Notes: a model not told the origin generated them from the sequence alone. 64,000 nucleotides of DNA from Owenweeksia hongkongensis DSM 17368 (GCF_000236705.1 NC_016599.1:3038001-3102000); one strand, 5' to 3'; counted from the stretch's first letter, positions 1 to 8,756 are shown. Translations and numbers: made by a program.

Positions 1-1
1 T

Positions 2-1129
2 GTACATGTGAAGAGCGTACCATACTATGGAATGCTCGATGAGAATGTGGGCTACATTGTGCTTACAAGCTTTACCGATAAGGCAAGTAAAGAAGTGAAG
101 GCTGCATTGAAGGAGTTAAAAAAGGAAAACGAATTACAAGGTTTGGTTTTAGACTTAAGGGGTAACCCAGGAGGGTTGCTGAATGAGGCGGTAAACATCA
201 CCAACATTTTCATTGAAAAAGGAAAAGAGGTAGTAGATACCAAAGGGAAAATGGAAGAGTGGGAGAAAACCTATAAAACACTTAACAGCCCCGAGGATTT
301 GGAGATTCCAGTAGCCGTATTGATTAATAGAGGAAGTGCCTCCGCCTCTGAGATTGTATCTGGAACTCTTCAGGATTATGATAGAGCCGTAATTATTGGT
401 CAACGTAGTTATGGTAAAGGCCTGGTGCAGCAAACTCGCCAATTAAGTTATGGTGCACAATTAAAGGTAACTATAGCCAAATATTACACCCCAAGTGGAA
501 GATGTATTCAAGCTATTAATTACGCTGAGCGTGATGAAGAAGGTAGTGTAGTTAAAATTCCGGATTCACTGCGTACGCAGTTTACCACGGCTAATGGTCG
601 CCCTGTGTTTGATGGTGGAGGAATTGATCCTGATATAGAAATGGAGCCGGAAGATTTGAGCCCAATTATTATTTCACTCTATAAAGAAATGCTGCTGTTT
701 GACTGGGTTACTGAGTATGCCCGTTCGCATGAAAGCATTGCTCCCGCAAAGGAATTTGAGCTTAGTGATGCCGAATATGCATCATTTGTAAAATGGGTGG
801 AAGACAAGGATTTTCACTACGATACCGAAACAGAAAAGGCTCTTGAGAAGCTGGAGACTGCAGCAAAGGATGAGGCTTATTTTGCCGATTTACAATCGGA
901 AATTGAAGGGTTGAGAAAGAGATATGAGTCGAGACATAACAATGACTTGGAAGCAAATAAAGCTCAAATAAAGCGATTGCTGGAAGAGGAAATTGCTTCA
1001 AGGTATTATTATGATAGTGGAAGAATTGCCAACGCACTTCATTCTGATAAAGAAATAGCCAAAGCGCTGGAAGTACTTCAAGACAAGCAAACCTACCAAG
1101 GCGTGCTCACGGCTTCTGCTAAACAATAA
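2..1129 (+). CDS. C-terminal processing peptidase, S41 family (5' truncated by window edge)
   Basis: This is the 3' part of a CtpA/Prc-type serine protease. The reading frame is open to the window edge, so the GTG at 8 is not the true start; the signal sequence and most of the PDZ domain lie upstream. The tail-specific protease core is present. Counting from that GTG, GSASASE (residues 109-115) carries the presumed nucleophile S112, and YGKG carries K137 exactly 25 residues later, the Ser-Lys dyad spacing of this family. RGNPGG (51-56) is the usual strand/oxyanion region. The last ~150 residues are charged and helical, as in long Bacteroidota CtpA proteins. The family acts in the periplasm on C-terminal tails of proteins. 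Its transcript appears to end at a hairpin inside the convergent next gene. Confidence 0.93.
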   Translation, partial: VHVKSVPYYGMLDENVGYIVLTSFTDKASKEVKAALKELKKENELQGLVLDLRGNPGGLLNEAVNITNIFIEKGKEVVDTKGKMEEWEKTYKTLNSPEDLEIPVAVLINRGSASASEIVSGTLQDYDRAVIIGQRSYGKGLVQQTRQLSYGAQLKVTIAKYYTPSGRCIQAINYAERDEEGSVVKIPDSLRTQFTTANGRPVFDGGGIDPDIEMEPEDLSPIIISLYKEMLLFDWVTEYARSHESIAPAKEFELSDAEYASFVKWVEDKDFHYDTETEKALEKLETAAKDEAYFADLQSEIEGLRKRYESRHNNDLEANKAQIKRLLEEEIASRYYYDSGRIANALHSDKEIAKALEVLQDKQTYQGVLTASAKQ

Positions 1130-1149
1130 TTCAGAGTTACTAAATAACG

Positions 1150-2424
1150 TTAAGAGAGCTTGCTAAATGCAGGCTCTTCTTTTTTGAAAGCTACTTTTTC
1201 GCCCATGGCTAAGGCCAAAATATAAGTGCACCAAAAGGTAATAGCCAATTGTCGCTCAAACATGGCCTCGGTGAGCATACTGAGAAATATAAAAGTAGTA
1301 AGGATAAACAGGTGTGTGTCTTTTCTTTTAATGGCGATCCAAACGACTACTCCAAACATAGCCAAAAGAAAAAACGTTCCCGGAATTCCGGCTACTAGCT
1401 GAGTTTCCAGCAGTTGATTATGACTGTTAAACTTTTGGCTATGGCCAATTTTAAAACCATTTTCACGATATACTTCTAGCCTCTTTTTTCTTAGATCTCC
1501 ATAACCTACCCCAACTACAGGGTGTTCTTTGATTAGTTCTAAGCTATTTTCCCAAATAGCAAAGCGAATGGTGCTTCCTGTAAAGTCATTCGAGTCACCT
1601 GATAGCTCGTAATCTTCCACCGCAACTTTATTAAATCTGTTATACGGTGAATCCTTAAAAAAGAAAGCTAATACACCTAAAGAAAGGATTCCCAAACCTA
1701 AATAGATGGCCCAAGTAATAGATCTTGATTGTATGATTTTTAAGACTAAGTAAAGAAAGGCACAAAATACAAATGCGATTAGTATCATGCGGGATTGTAA
1801 TAGAAAGAGAACCCCTAAAAGCAGCACAATAGCTAAATAAAAGAAGAAACGCTTGGCCGAATGAATGGGTGCCACAAAAGGACTAGAGAATAAGGCAGCT
1901 CCAATAAGAAGTCCAAAATAACTGCGATGCATATACCCGTGAGTAAGAAAAGAAGCGTAATAATGATTAAATGCACGTAACTCCTCAATTCGGTTATGCT
2001 CTGCTAGTTGATTGTAGTTTTCAAATAGATTGATGGTAGAAAGAATCAGGAACACCACGCAAATCAAGACGGAACTATAGAAAAAGGCCGCTATTAGTTT
2101 CCTAAAAAAACTTCTGGTAAGTAGGGGCTGGAAAACCGTTAGGATGAATGGTAATAAAATGAAGCTGAGCTTATTTTGAACACCATTCAATACAGCAGTA
2201 AGGTCCGTGTTAATGAACAATCCGTTTAAATGAACTACAAAAAAACCAGCAAACAACCAGGGTAGAGGCTGCTTGTAATTTAGATTATAACCTTTGCTTA
2301 AAGCAAAACCAGCTAATATGACAAGGCATGAGGTGAATAAAGTGTAAAACACCGGGGGTAGGTATAGTGAACAAACCAACAGAGGAAAAAGTAACTGAAA
2401 TAGATTTTCTATTGATAGCTTCAT
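1150..2424 (-). CDS. O-antigen ligase/polymerase family membrane protein (Wzy_C)
   Basis: A 424-residue polytopic membrane protein with about ten hydrophobic helices and a large loop at roughly residues 255-345. That loop has the signature of WaaL/Wzy-type enzymes: an Arg in TIRFAIW (about 287), GVGYGD (305-310) and SHNQLLE (334-340) with the conserved His-Asn. Family members transfer or polymerise undecaprenyl-linked glycans on the periplasmic face, for example O-antigen onto lipid A core or glycans onto proteins. No other glycan genes are adjacent, so the substrate cannot be inferred. Its stop is close to the convergent S41 gene and its start is 8 bases after the dnaG stop, so it is probably cotranscribed downstream of dnaG. 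Confidence 0.85.
   Translation of the reverse strand: MKLSIENLFQLLFPLLVCSLYLPPVFYTLFTSCLVILAGFALSKGYNLNYKQPLPWLFAGFFVVHLNGLFINTDLTAVLNGVQNKLSFILLPFILTVFQPLLTRSFFRKLIAAFFYSSVLICVVFLILSTINLFENYNQLAEHNRIEELRAFNHYYASFLTHGYMHRSYFGLLIGAALFSSPFVAPIHSAKRFFFYLAIVLLLGVLFLLQSRMILIAFVFCAFLYLVLKIIQSRSITWAIYLGLGILSLGVLAFFFKDSPYNRFNKVAVEDYELSGDSNDFTGSTIRFAIWENSLELIKEHPVVGVGYGDLRKKRLEVYRENGFKIGHSQKFNSHNQLLETQLVAGIPGTFFLLAMFGVVVWIAIKRKDTHLFILTTFIFLSMLTEAMFERQLAITFWCTYILALAMGEKVAFKKEEPAFSKLS
1153..1186 (+). terminator. Rho-independent terminator of the S41 gene, inside the end of the convergent gene
   Basis: A ten-pair stem (arms about 1154-1162 and 1169-1178, loop TAAAT) is followed by a run of T on the + strand. 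It lies within the last codons of the leftward O-antigen ligase-like gene, so the same bases encode protein on the minus strand. Confidence 0.7.
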
Positions 2425-2432
2425 ATACTGTC

Positions 2433-4406
2433 TTATACTACTCGATTCAATTCTTTGTCGATTTGTGCCCTTAGTTGATTCAGCTTATTAAAAGTTTCAA
2501 TTTTACGCACCAATTCTTCAGCTACATTATCCGCATTTTTTAAGTCCGTCTGAATTTGACGAATTAGGTCACTTATACGCTTTTCCTTATAGCGCAAAAC
2601 TGCCTGAATAGTGTAGTTTTTTACAAAGGCATTTTTTTCGGGTACAAAAACTTTTTGACGCTGCCAGTCGTGCAGCTCATGCTTTTCGGTTACCAGATCC
2701 ACAACCACATTTACAATTTCTGACCCCTCTTTTCTTACAAAGTAATCCGAATTAAGAATTTGTCCATGATCATCAAAAGCCTTGGTGAAGCTTTCTAAAA
2801 TTTCATTAAAAGCTGAATTGTTAAATACAATCTCATCTACGGCAAGTTCACTCACTATGTATTCAGCTACTGTTTCTTGATCAAGCTCAGCTTCTTCATC
2901 TTCTTCATCTTCGTCTTCACTTTCGTGGAATGTGCATAAATGCTGGCCGTAATTTAGCAGAAGCCAACAAAGCGAACGCTCTTGCTCATAATGAGCAGTT
3001 GTAGTGATATCAATGGCAGATGGTGGTGCACTCTCATTTTCTACAACTTGAAGTCGGGCATTCGCTTTCTCTTCGCGTTGTTGTTCCTTCTCTTGGCGTA
3101 CAGCCACATTCTTCATTACCTGAGCAAGCTCTGTAAAAAGTATGCGCTCCTGCATTTGGAGCACGTGAGCACATTCCTGTATATAAGCATTTCGCTGTAG
3201 CGCATCAGGGATTACAGCAATACTTTCTACAATATCACGGGCGGCTTTAGATTTCTCTAGCGGATTACTGCCCGCTTCTTTGAGCAGAAGAGCAGCTTTA
3301 AATCGAAGGAAATCTTGTTTTTCCTCTTTTATATAATCTGTAAGCTCTGTAGAAGAAACTTTTTTTGCAAAGGAATCAGGGTCTTCACCATCAGGGAATA
3401 AAAGCACCTGAACGTTTAGACCTTCCTCAAGTATCATGTCTATTCCTCGCAAGGAAGCTTTGATACCTGCGCTATCGCCATCATATAGAATTGTCACATT
3501 CTTGGTATAGCGCTTTATAAGTACAATTTGGTCTTTGGTAAGAGATGTGCCCGAAGAGGCTACTACATTTTTTACTCCAGCTTGATTTAAGCTAATAACA
3601 TCTGTGTAGCCTTCTACAAGCAGACAGTTGTCTTGCTTGCTAAGTTCATTCTTAGCTTGAAAAATACCGTAGAGGGTTTTACTCTTGTGGTAAATTTCAC
3701 TTTCCGGACTGTTGAGGTACTTGGCAATTTTGGCGTCCTTCATTAAGGTACGTCCGCCAAAACCTAGTACCCGACCAGTATGGCTCAGAATCGGAAACAT
3801 TACCCTTCCGCGAAAGCGGTCTGTGGTGCGTCCATTGCTCTCTTTGGTTACCCCGGATTTTACTAAAAACTCAAGACTATACTGCTCCTTTTGGGCGGCT
3901 TTAGTAAAGGCTTCATATTCATTTGGGCTATAACCCAACTGAAACTTCTTGATGGTTTCTTCAGTAAAACCACGTTCCTTAAAATAACTTAGTCCAATAT
4001 TTTTACCTTCTTCACTCTTCCATAGTTGATCTTGAAAATAGCGGTTGGCAAATTCATTTACCAGATAAAGGCTTTCCTTTTCTGAGCGTTTTTGTTTCTG
4101 CTCATCGGTTTGACCAGTTTCTTCTACCTCAATATTATAGCGGGCAGCAAGCCATTTTAGGGCCTCGGGGTAGGAGTAGTGCTCATGCTCCATGAGGAAG
4201 CTTACCACATTACCACCCTTGCCACTACTAAAGTCTTTGTAAATCTGCTTGGCAGGAGAAACGATAAAAGAAGGTGTCTTTTCATTGACAAAAGGACTGA
4301 GCCCTTTGTAACTACTTCCTGCTTTTTTGAGGGTGACAAAATCAGCAATAACCTCCTCAATACGGGCGGTTTCAAAAATTTTATCAATGGATTCGTTGCT
4401 GATCAT
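2433..4406 (-). CDS. dnaG: DNA primase DnaG
   Basis: A 657-residue primase that makes RNA primers for replication. The N-terminal CHC2-type domain (about 1-100) keeps the fold motifs NEKTPSF (41-47) and GGN but lacks all four zinc ligands: the usual Cys/His/Cys/Cys positions are S37, V40, D58 and S61. The catalytic core has RFRGRVMFPI (197-206) and a Toprim domain with EGYTD (265-269) and DGD (309-311), the metal-binding acidic residues. A very acidic linker (about 505-520) precedes a helical C-terminal domain that would bind the replicative helicase. Loss of the zinc ligands looks like the Bacteroidota form of the enzyme, not damage, because the remainder is intact. A TAnnTTTG box lies about 20 bases upstream. 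Confidence 0.97.
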   Translation of the reverse strand: MISNESIDKIFETARIEEVIADFVTLKKAGSSYKGLSPFVNEKTPSFIVSPAKQIYKDFSSGKGGNVVSFLMEHEHYSYPEALKWLAARYNIEVEETGQTDEQKQKRSEKESLYLVNEFANRYFQDQLWKSEEGKNIGLSYFKERGFTEETIKKFQLGYSPNEYEAFTKAAQKEQYSLEFLVKSGVTKESNGRTTDRFRGRVMFPILSHTGRVLGFGGRTLMKDAKIAKYLNSPESEIYHKSKTLYGIFQAKNELSKQDNCLLVEGYTDVISLNQAGVKNVVASSGTSLTKDQIVLIKRYTKNVTILYDGDSAGIKASLRGIDMILEEGLNVQVLLFPDGEDPDSFAKKVSSTELTDYIKEEKQDFLRFKAALLLKEAGSNPLEKSKAARDIVESIAVIPDALQRNAYIQECAHVLQMQERILFTELAQVMKNVAVRQEKEQQREEKANARLQVVENESAPPSAIDITTTAHYEQERSLCWLLLNYGQHLCTFHESEDEDEEDEEAELDQETVAEYIVSELAVDEIVFNNSAFNEILESFTKAFDDHGQILNSDYFVRKEGSEIVNVVVDLVTEKHELHDWQRQKVFVPEKNAFVKNYTIQAVLRYKEKRISDLIRQIQTDLKNADNVAEELVRKIETFNKLNQLRAQIDKELNRVV

Positions 4407-4424
4407 GAATTAAAGTAGAACGGG

Positions 4425-4432
4425 CAAAATTA
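4425..4432 (-). promoter_or_regulatory. -7 promoter box (TAATTTTG) of dnaG
   Basis: On the minus strand this reads TAATTTTG followed by CCCG, matching the Bacteroidota -7 consensus TAnnTTTG. It lies 18 bases before the dnaG ATG. No clear -33 TTTG is seen at the right spacing. Confidence 0.55.
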
Positions 4433-4492
4433 CGGAATGAAATTGAGGCCTCGAAGTTTAGTTTTGAAGACTAAGACTTTGCCATAAGGAAA

Positions 4493-4523
4493 CAAAAAAG
4501 GTCAAGCTTTTTGGGCCTGACCT
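4493..4523 (-). terminator. Terminator downstream of the MscS-type gene
   Basis: On the minus strand AGGTCA pairs with TGACCT, extended by an inner GGC/GC pairing, and is followed by six T. It lies between the mscS-like stop and the dnaG promoter and would separate the two units. Confidence 0.75.
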
Positions 4524-4565
4524 CTTAATGCTAGAAGCTAAAATGGTTTCTAAAAGAAACTTTGC

Positions 4566-5390
4566 TTATGCTTTATTTTCTTGAAAAAGGTGCACATCGC
4601 GTTGTGGGAATGGAATACTAACTCCAGCCGCATCAAATGCTTTTTTCACTTTTTCATTCATATTGTTGTAAATATCCCAGAAGTCAGAACTCTTGGCCCA
4701 AGCTCTTACGTGGAAGTTTACGCTGCTATCGGCCAATTCTTCTAAGAAAATGTCAACACCTTTATCCTGCAATATGCGAGAGTCGCTCTCTACAATTTCT
4801 CGCAAAATTTTCTTCGCTTGATCGATGTCGTCTTCATAGCCAATACCAAAAGTCATGTCAATTCTACGTGTGTCATGGAAAGAATAGTTTTTCACGGCAT
4901 TGTTGGACAAGTCTCCGTTAGGTATTACTACTTCCTGATTTTGAGTGGTCGTAATGTAGGTGTAGAAAATTTGAATTTCTCGAACAGTTCCTGAGAAACC
5001 ATTAGCTTCAATAAAGTCACCTACTTTAAATGGCTTTAACAAAAGAATAAGAACTCCTCCAGCAAAATTCGCCAAGCTACCTTGCAGTGCCAAACCTACT
5101 GCCAAACCAGCGGCACCAAGTACTGCAACGAAGGAAGTCATTTCTACACCAACCATACTTGCAACAGTAATTACTAGCATAATGGTGAGCAATGCTTTTA
5201 TTATGGAGGCTAAAAAGGGACGAAGCGATGCATCCACATTGCGCTTCTCCATTGTGCGCGATACCGTTTTTACAATTTTTTTGATGAGCCAAAGGCCAAT
5301 TATTAAGACCAGAATGGCCAACAATAGACTTGCTCCGTACTCAATTACTAATCCTGAAACTTGCTCCCAGTAGGTTTGAAAATCTTCCAT
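4566..5390 (-). CDS. Small-conductance mechanosensitive channel (MscS family)
   Basis: Inner-membrane channel that releases solutes on hypo-osmotic shock. There are three N-terminal membrane helices. The third is glycine/alanine-rich (GAAGLAVGLALQGSLANFAG region) as in the MscS pore helix, followed by the beta domain with FKVGDFIE and VVIPNG and a cytoplasmic alpha/beta cage ending in an amphipathic segment. The start is set at the Met beginning MEDFQTYW because MscS proteins typically begin a short way before the first helix. An upstream Met at 5429 would add 13 residues with no homology-like features and cannot be excluded. The length (274 residues) is normal for the short MscS class. Confidence 0.92.
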   Translation of the reverse strand: MEDFQTYWEQVSGLVIEYGASLLLAILVLIIGLWLIKKIVKTVSRTMEKRNVDASLRPFLASIIKALLTIMLVITVASMVGVEMTSFVAVLGAAGLAVGLALQGSLANFAGGVLILLLKPFKVGDFIEANGFSGTVREIQIFYTYITTTQNQEVVIPNGDLSNNAVKNYSFHDTRRIDMTFGIGYEDDIDQAKKILREIVESDSRILQDKGVDIFLEELADSSVNFHVRAWAKSSDFWDIYNNMNEKVKKAFDAAGVSIPFPQRDVHLFQENKA

Positions 5391-5482
5391 GTGGTTTGAT
5401 AAAAATTTATGGTTTAAAATAATATTCAATTATAGGGCTCTAACGGCAAGAGTCCTAATTTGTGCATGAATTTTTGAAAATT

Positions 5483-6457
5483 CTACTTAGTTCGTGAAAT
5501 TACGTAGTAGGTAAGCTTTTGTAGAGAATCTTTGGCTATGCCTTCAGGAAATTCAGATAGAATGTCTAATGCTTTTTTATGATACTCATTCATCCTGGAA
5601 GTAGCGTAATCCATACCTCCAGTGGTTTTTACCATTTGCATCACCTGCTCCACTTTTTTGCGATCTCTATTATGGCGCTTTACCACATTTATCATAAAGC
5701 GCTTATCCTTTTTTGAAGAGTTCTGCAGAGCATAAATCAAGGGCAAAGTCATTTTTTGCTCCTTAATATCAATACCTGTTGGCTTACCAGTTTTAGCTTC
5801 GGTTTCGTAGTCAAAAAGGTCGTCCTTTATTTGAAAAGCAATTCCAAGGGCTTCACCAAAAGCTATCATTTTGTCAATAGTCTCTTGATCTTTAGTAACA
5901 GAAGCAGCACCAGTTCCACAGCAGGAAGCTATGAGGGATGCCGTTTTTTGACGAATAATTTCAAAGTAAATGTCCTCGGTAATATCAAGCCTTCTGGCTT
6001 TTTCTATTTGCAATAGTTCACCTTCGCTCATTTCGCGAACAGCCGTGCTTACAATTTTTAAAAGCTGGTATTCTTCGTGTTCTACAGAAAGTAGAAGGAC
6101 TTTAGAAAGCAGATAATCGCCAACCAAAACAGCAACCTTATTTTTCCAAAGAGCATTGAGCGAAAAGAAACCTCTGCGTTGGTCGGAGTCATCCACCACA
6201 TCATCATGAACCAAAGTTGCGGTGTGCATTAGTTCGATAAGCGCAGCTCCACGATAGGTGCTCTCATTGGTTTCGCCCAGCATTTTTGCCGTAAGGAAAA
6301 CGAGCATGGGGCGCAATTGCTTACCCTTTCGCTTTATGATATAATAAGTGATACGGTCCAGCAGGGCAACGTTGCTGGCCATGTAGCTTCTAAACTTGGG
6401 TTCAAAAGCATCCATCTCCTCCTTTATAGGAAGTTTTATTTGGTTTAAATCACTCAT
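5483..6457 (-). CDS. Polyprenyl diphosphate synthase (trans-isoprenyl, octaprenyl/heptaprenyl type)
   Basis: A 324-residue all-helical prenyltransferase that condenses isopentenyl diphosphate onto allylic diphosphates, most likely to build the menaquinone side chain. Both aspartate-rich motifs are intact: DDVVDD (85-90) with the following QRRG, and DDLFD (212-216). GKQLRP (45-50) gives the Lys-Arg pyrophosphate-binding site, and the third helix motif TGKPTGID is present. The product chain length cannot be read with confidence from the sequence. A -7 box lies 11 bases upstream of the ATG. It is separated from rlmN by 66 bases that contain the promoter, so it is probably its own transcription unit. 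Confidence 0.95.
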   Translation of the reverse strand: MSDLNQIKLPIKEEMDAFEPKFRSYMASNVALLDRITYYIIKRKGKQLRPMLVFLTAKMLGETNESTYRGAALIELMHTATLVHDDVVDDSDQRRGFFSLNALWKNKVAVLVGDYLLSKVLLLSVEHEEYQLLKIVSTAVREMSEGELLQIEKARRLDITEDIYFEIIRQKTASLIASCCGTGAASVTKDQETIDKMIAFGEALGIAFQIKDDLFDYETEAKTGKPTGIDIKEQKMTLPLIYALQNSSKKDKRFMINVVKRHNRDRKKVEQVMQMVKTTGGMDYATSRMNEYHKKALDILSEFPEGIAKDSLQKLTYYVISRTK

Positions 6458-6467
6458 TAATGGCGGC

Positions 6468-6475
6468 CAAAGGTA
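6468..6475 (-). promoter_or_regulatory. -7 promoter box (TACCTTTG) of the polyprenyl synthase gene
   Basis: Minus strand TACCTTTG followed by GCCGCC, 10 bases before the ATG. The box and its GCCGCC extension nearly repeat those of rlmN, 1.1 kb away. Confidence 0.6.
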
Positions 6476-6523
6476 GTATTAGATTTTCGAAGAGCATAGT
6501 CGGGAGACCGCAGTCCACAGATT

Positions 6524-7582
6524 TTATTCTGAAACGGTAGTTAGTTCATTCTTATTCGCCAATTGGCCACAAGCTGCATCAATATCTTTACCGCGGCTGC
6601 GTCTTATTTTGGCCACTATTCCGGCTTTCTCTAGTTCATTTACATACTGGTTGTAAACTTCTTCAGAGGCCTTTACAAAACGTTCGTCATCGGTAGGATT
6701 GTACTCTATCAGGTTTACTTTGCAGGGAATGTGGTTACAGAATTTTACCAAAGCAGCAATGTCCTCTGGCTGGTCATTCACACCTTTCCATACCACATAT
6801 TCGTAAGTTACCCTTTTCTTGGTTTTTTGGTACCAGTACTTTAGGGCTTCCGCCAAATCAGCCACCGGGTTTTTGAGGTTAATAGGCATTATGGTATCAC
6901 GTACCACATCTCTTGCCGAGTGCAGAGAAAGTGCCAGATTGAATTTTACTTCATCATCGGCCAGCTTTTTTATCATTTTGGCCAGACCTACCGTGCTTAC
7001 TGTAATTCTGCGTGGGGCCATGTTTAGCCCTTCCGGGGAAGTGATTTTCTCAATGGCATCCAGCACATTTTTATAGTTCATGAGCGGCTCGCCCATGCCC
7101 ATAAACACAATATTGGTAAGCGGACGATCAAAGAAGTTTTCAGCTTCATTCATCACGGCCACCACTTGATCGTAAATTTCATCAGCGTTGAGGTTGCGCA
7201 TACGCTTTAGCTGGCCGGTAGCACAAAAGTGACAATCCAAACTACAGCCAACCTGTGAAGAAACACAAGCCGTAATTCTTTTGTCGGTAGGAATAAGCAC
7301 AGACTCCACCACTTTGCCATCATACAAGCGCACGGCATTTTTGATAGTGCCATCATTGCTGCGCTGCATTTCATCCACACGTATATGGTTTATTACAAAC
7401 TCCTGCTGCATTTTCTCGCGAAGGGTAAGGCTGAGGTTTGTCATATCCTCAAAGGATTTTGCACCTTTTTTCCATAGCCATTCAAATACCTGAGTAGCTC
7501 TAAAGGCAGGTTCGCCAATGCTCTCAAAATATTCTTTCAACTGATCTCGGGTAAGGGCTCGTATGTCGCGCTTCTGTTCCAT
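6524..7582 (-). CDS. rlmN: Dual-specificity 23S rRNA/tRNA adenine-C2 methyltransferase RlmN
   Basis: A radical SAM enzyme that methylates C2 of A2503 in 23S rRNA and A37 in some tRNAs. The CxxxCxxC cluster ligands are C113, C117 and C120. The two mechanistic cysteines are present: C106 in ACVSSQVG and C338 in DAACGQL. MGMGEPL (161-167) and the SAM-binding SLHSA (219-223) are also intact. Length (352) is typical. The start at 7582 lies only a few bases after a strong -7 box, so the mRNA probably has a very short or absent leader. Confidence 0.97.
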   Translation of the reverse strand: MEQKRDIRALTRDQLKEYFESIGEPAFRATQVFEWLWKKGAKSFEDMTNLSLTLREKMQQEFVINHIRVDEMQRSNDGTIKNAVRLYDGKVVESVLIPTDKRITACVSSQVGCSLDCHFCATGQLKRMRNLNADEIYDQVVAVMNEAENFFDRPLTNIVFMGMGEPLMNYKNVLDAIEKITSPEGLNMAPRRITVSTVGLAKMIKKLADDEVKFNLALSLHSARDVVRDTIMPINLKNPVADLAEALKYWYQKTKKRVTYEYVVWKGVNDQPEDIAALVKFCNHIPCKVNLIEYNPTDDERFVKASEEVYNQYVNELEKAGIVAKIRRSRGKDIDAACGQLANKNELTTVSE

Positions 7583-7587
7583 GGCGG

Positions 7588-7595
7588 CAAAGGTA
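7588..7595 (-). promoter_or_regulatory. -7 promoter box (TACCTTTG) of rlmN
   Basis: Minus strand TACCTTTGCCGCC ends almost at the ATG. Only five bases separate the box from the start codon, so the transcript would begin at or next to the ATG. Confidence 0.6.
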
Positions 7596-7747
7596 CGTTA
7601 AGGTTTTGAGGTGAAATAAAAACTCTAAAATCTCAAGTTCCAGGTCTGAAATGGATATCCATAATGTCCAATCGGAATTCCAAGCTGTCGATTAAAACTC
7701 AACATGAGATTTGTATATATTTAGGAATTCCAATTCCATCCGTCATT

Positions 7748-8560
7748 ATGAGAAAACTTTTAGTTTCAATTGCATTCATCATTGGTCTTCATACCGCTAT
7801 TATAGCTCAAACCAAAGTAACTTTTTATACCACCTTAGGGAATTTTGATGTAGAAATGTATGACTCCCTGATGCCAATTACCGCAGGCAACTTTTTGACC
7901 TTGGTAAATTCAAAATACTATGATGGAGTGATTTTTCATAGGGTAATAAAAAACTTTGTGATTCAGGGAGGAGATCCTACTGGGACTGGATCGGGTGGTC
8001 CTGGTTATACAATTCCAGATGAATTTGATAGTACGGGAGTGCTTAGTAATACCATCCGCACCATTTCGATGGCTAATTCTGGGCCGAATTCGGGAGGGAG
8101 TCAGTTCTTTATAAACCTAAAAAACAATGCTTATCTGGATTATGACAAGGCACCTTTAACGAGCGCCCATCCCATTTTTGCAATAGTTCGTGATGGATGG
8201 AATATTGTTGATTCTATTGCGAATGTGTCCGTGAATTCGAGTGATAGGCCTATGCCCGATGTAGTGATGGATAGCGTTAGAGTAACTGGACGGTATTTGA
8301 GTAATCCTGAGATTAGTGTACATACAAATCAAATAGAAGTTTCTCCCAATCCATTTATGCGTGAAATAAAATTATCAGGAGTAGAATTAAGGGAGTTGAA
8401 AGCTATATCCATTTATTCCGTTGATGGCGTTCTTGTAAAGGAAATTGTTAACCCTCAGTCGCTCACTATTTCTATGGACGTTTCTGCCGGTACTTATATG
8501 ATTCACACCTTGTATAAAAATGGCAGGCAGGGAATGGGGAAGGTTGTGAAGAGTGATTAG
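7748..8560 (+). CDS. Secreted cyclophilin-type peptidylprolyl isomerase with type IX (type A) sorting domain
   Basis: A 270-residue exported protein. Residues 1-20 form a signal peptide ending before QTKVTF. The cyclophilin domain (about 22-190) has FHRVIKNFVIQGGDP (63-77) with catalytic Arg65 and Gln73, and SGGSQFFI. The C-terminal ~75 residues are a beta-rich Por/type A sorting domain: VSPNPF, a central YSVDG and a final TYMIHT strand with a short basic tail. The protein is therefore expected to cross the outer membrane through T9SS and fold proline-containing surface or secreted proteins. The start is the ATG that opens the signal peptide; a Met at 7664 would add 28 residues in front of it. 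Two GGAATTCCAA sites lie upstream. Confidence 0.92.
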   Translation: MRKLLVSIAFIIGLHTAIIAQTKVTFYTTLGNFDVEMYDSLMPITAGNFLTLVNSKYYDGVIFHRVIKNFVIQGGDPTGTGSGGPGYTIPDEFDSTGVLSNTIRTISMANSGPNSGGSQFFINLKNNAYLDYDKAPLTSAHPIFAIVRDGWNIVDSIANVSVNSSDRPMPDVVMDSVRVTGRYLSNPEISVHTNQIEVSPNPFMREIKLSGVELRELKAISIYSVDGVLVKEIVNPQSLTISMDVSAGTYMIHTLYKNGRQGMGKVVKSD

Positions 8561-8585
8561 TCCTGAAAGGAGCCGAAGGGCAAAA

Positions 8586-8756
8586 TCCGAAACTTTAAAC
8601 TCTAAATCCGAAGTTTTAAACTCGAAACAAATTCAAAAAAAGGGAAATTCACAAACTACAAACCATCACCCTTCGATACAACCTCCCTTTAGTCGGTCAC
8701 TCAGGATGACATCCTGTTGAAAATTCGTAAATCTAAAATCCCAAATCAAAAATCGG
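8586..8756. repeat. Intergenic repeat-like segment (short direct repeats and a palindrome)
   Basis: The spacer contains two copies of AATCCGAAnnTTTAAACTC about 21 bases apart (near 8585 and 8606). It also has a GTCACTCAGGATGAC-type stretch with the inverted repeat CAGGAT-GAC-ATCCTG (8702-8716), and an A/T-rich AAATCnnAAATC run. Segments of this kind (TTCGATAC...TCACTCAGGATGACA) look like dispersed intergenic repeats of bacterial chromosomes. Copy number cannot be judged from one window. Confidence 0.4.

Noticed and set aside
7664-7747. Upstream Met that would extend the cyclophilin by 28 residues
   Set aside because: The signal peptide begins at the ATG at 7748; the extension would place a hydrophilic stretch in front of it.
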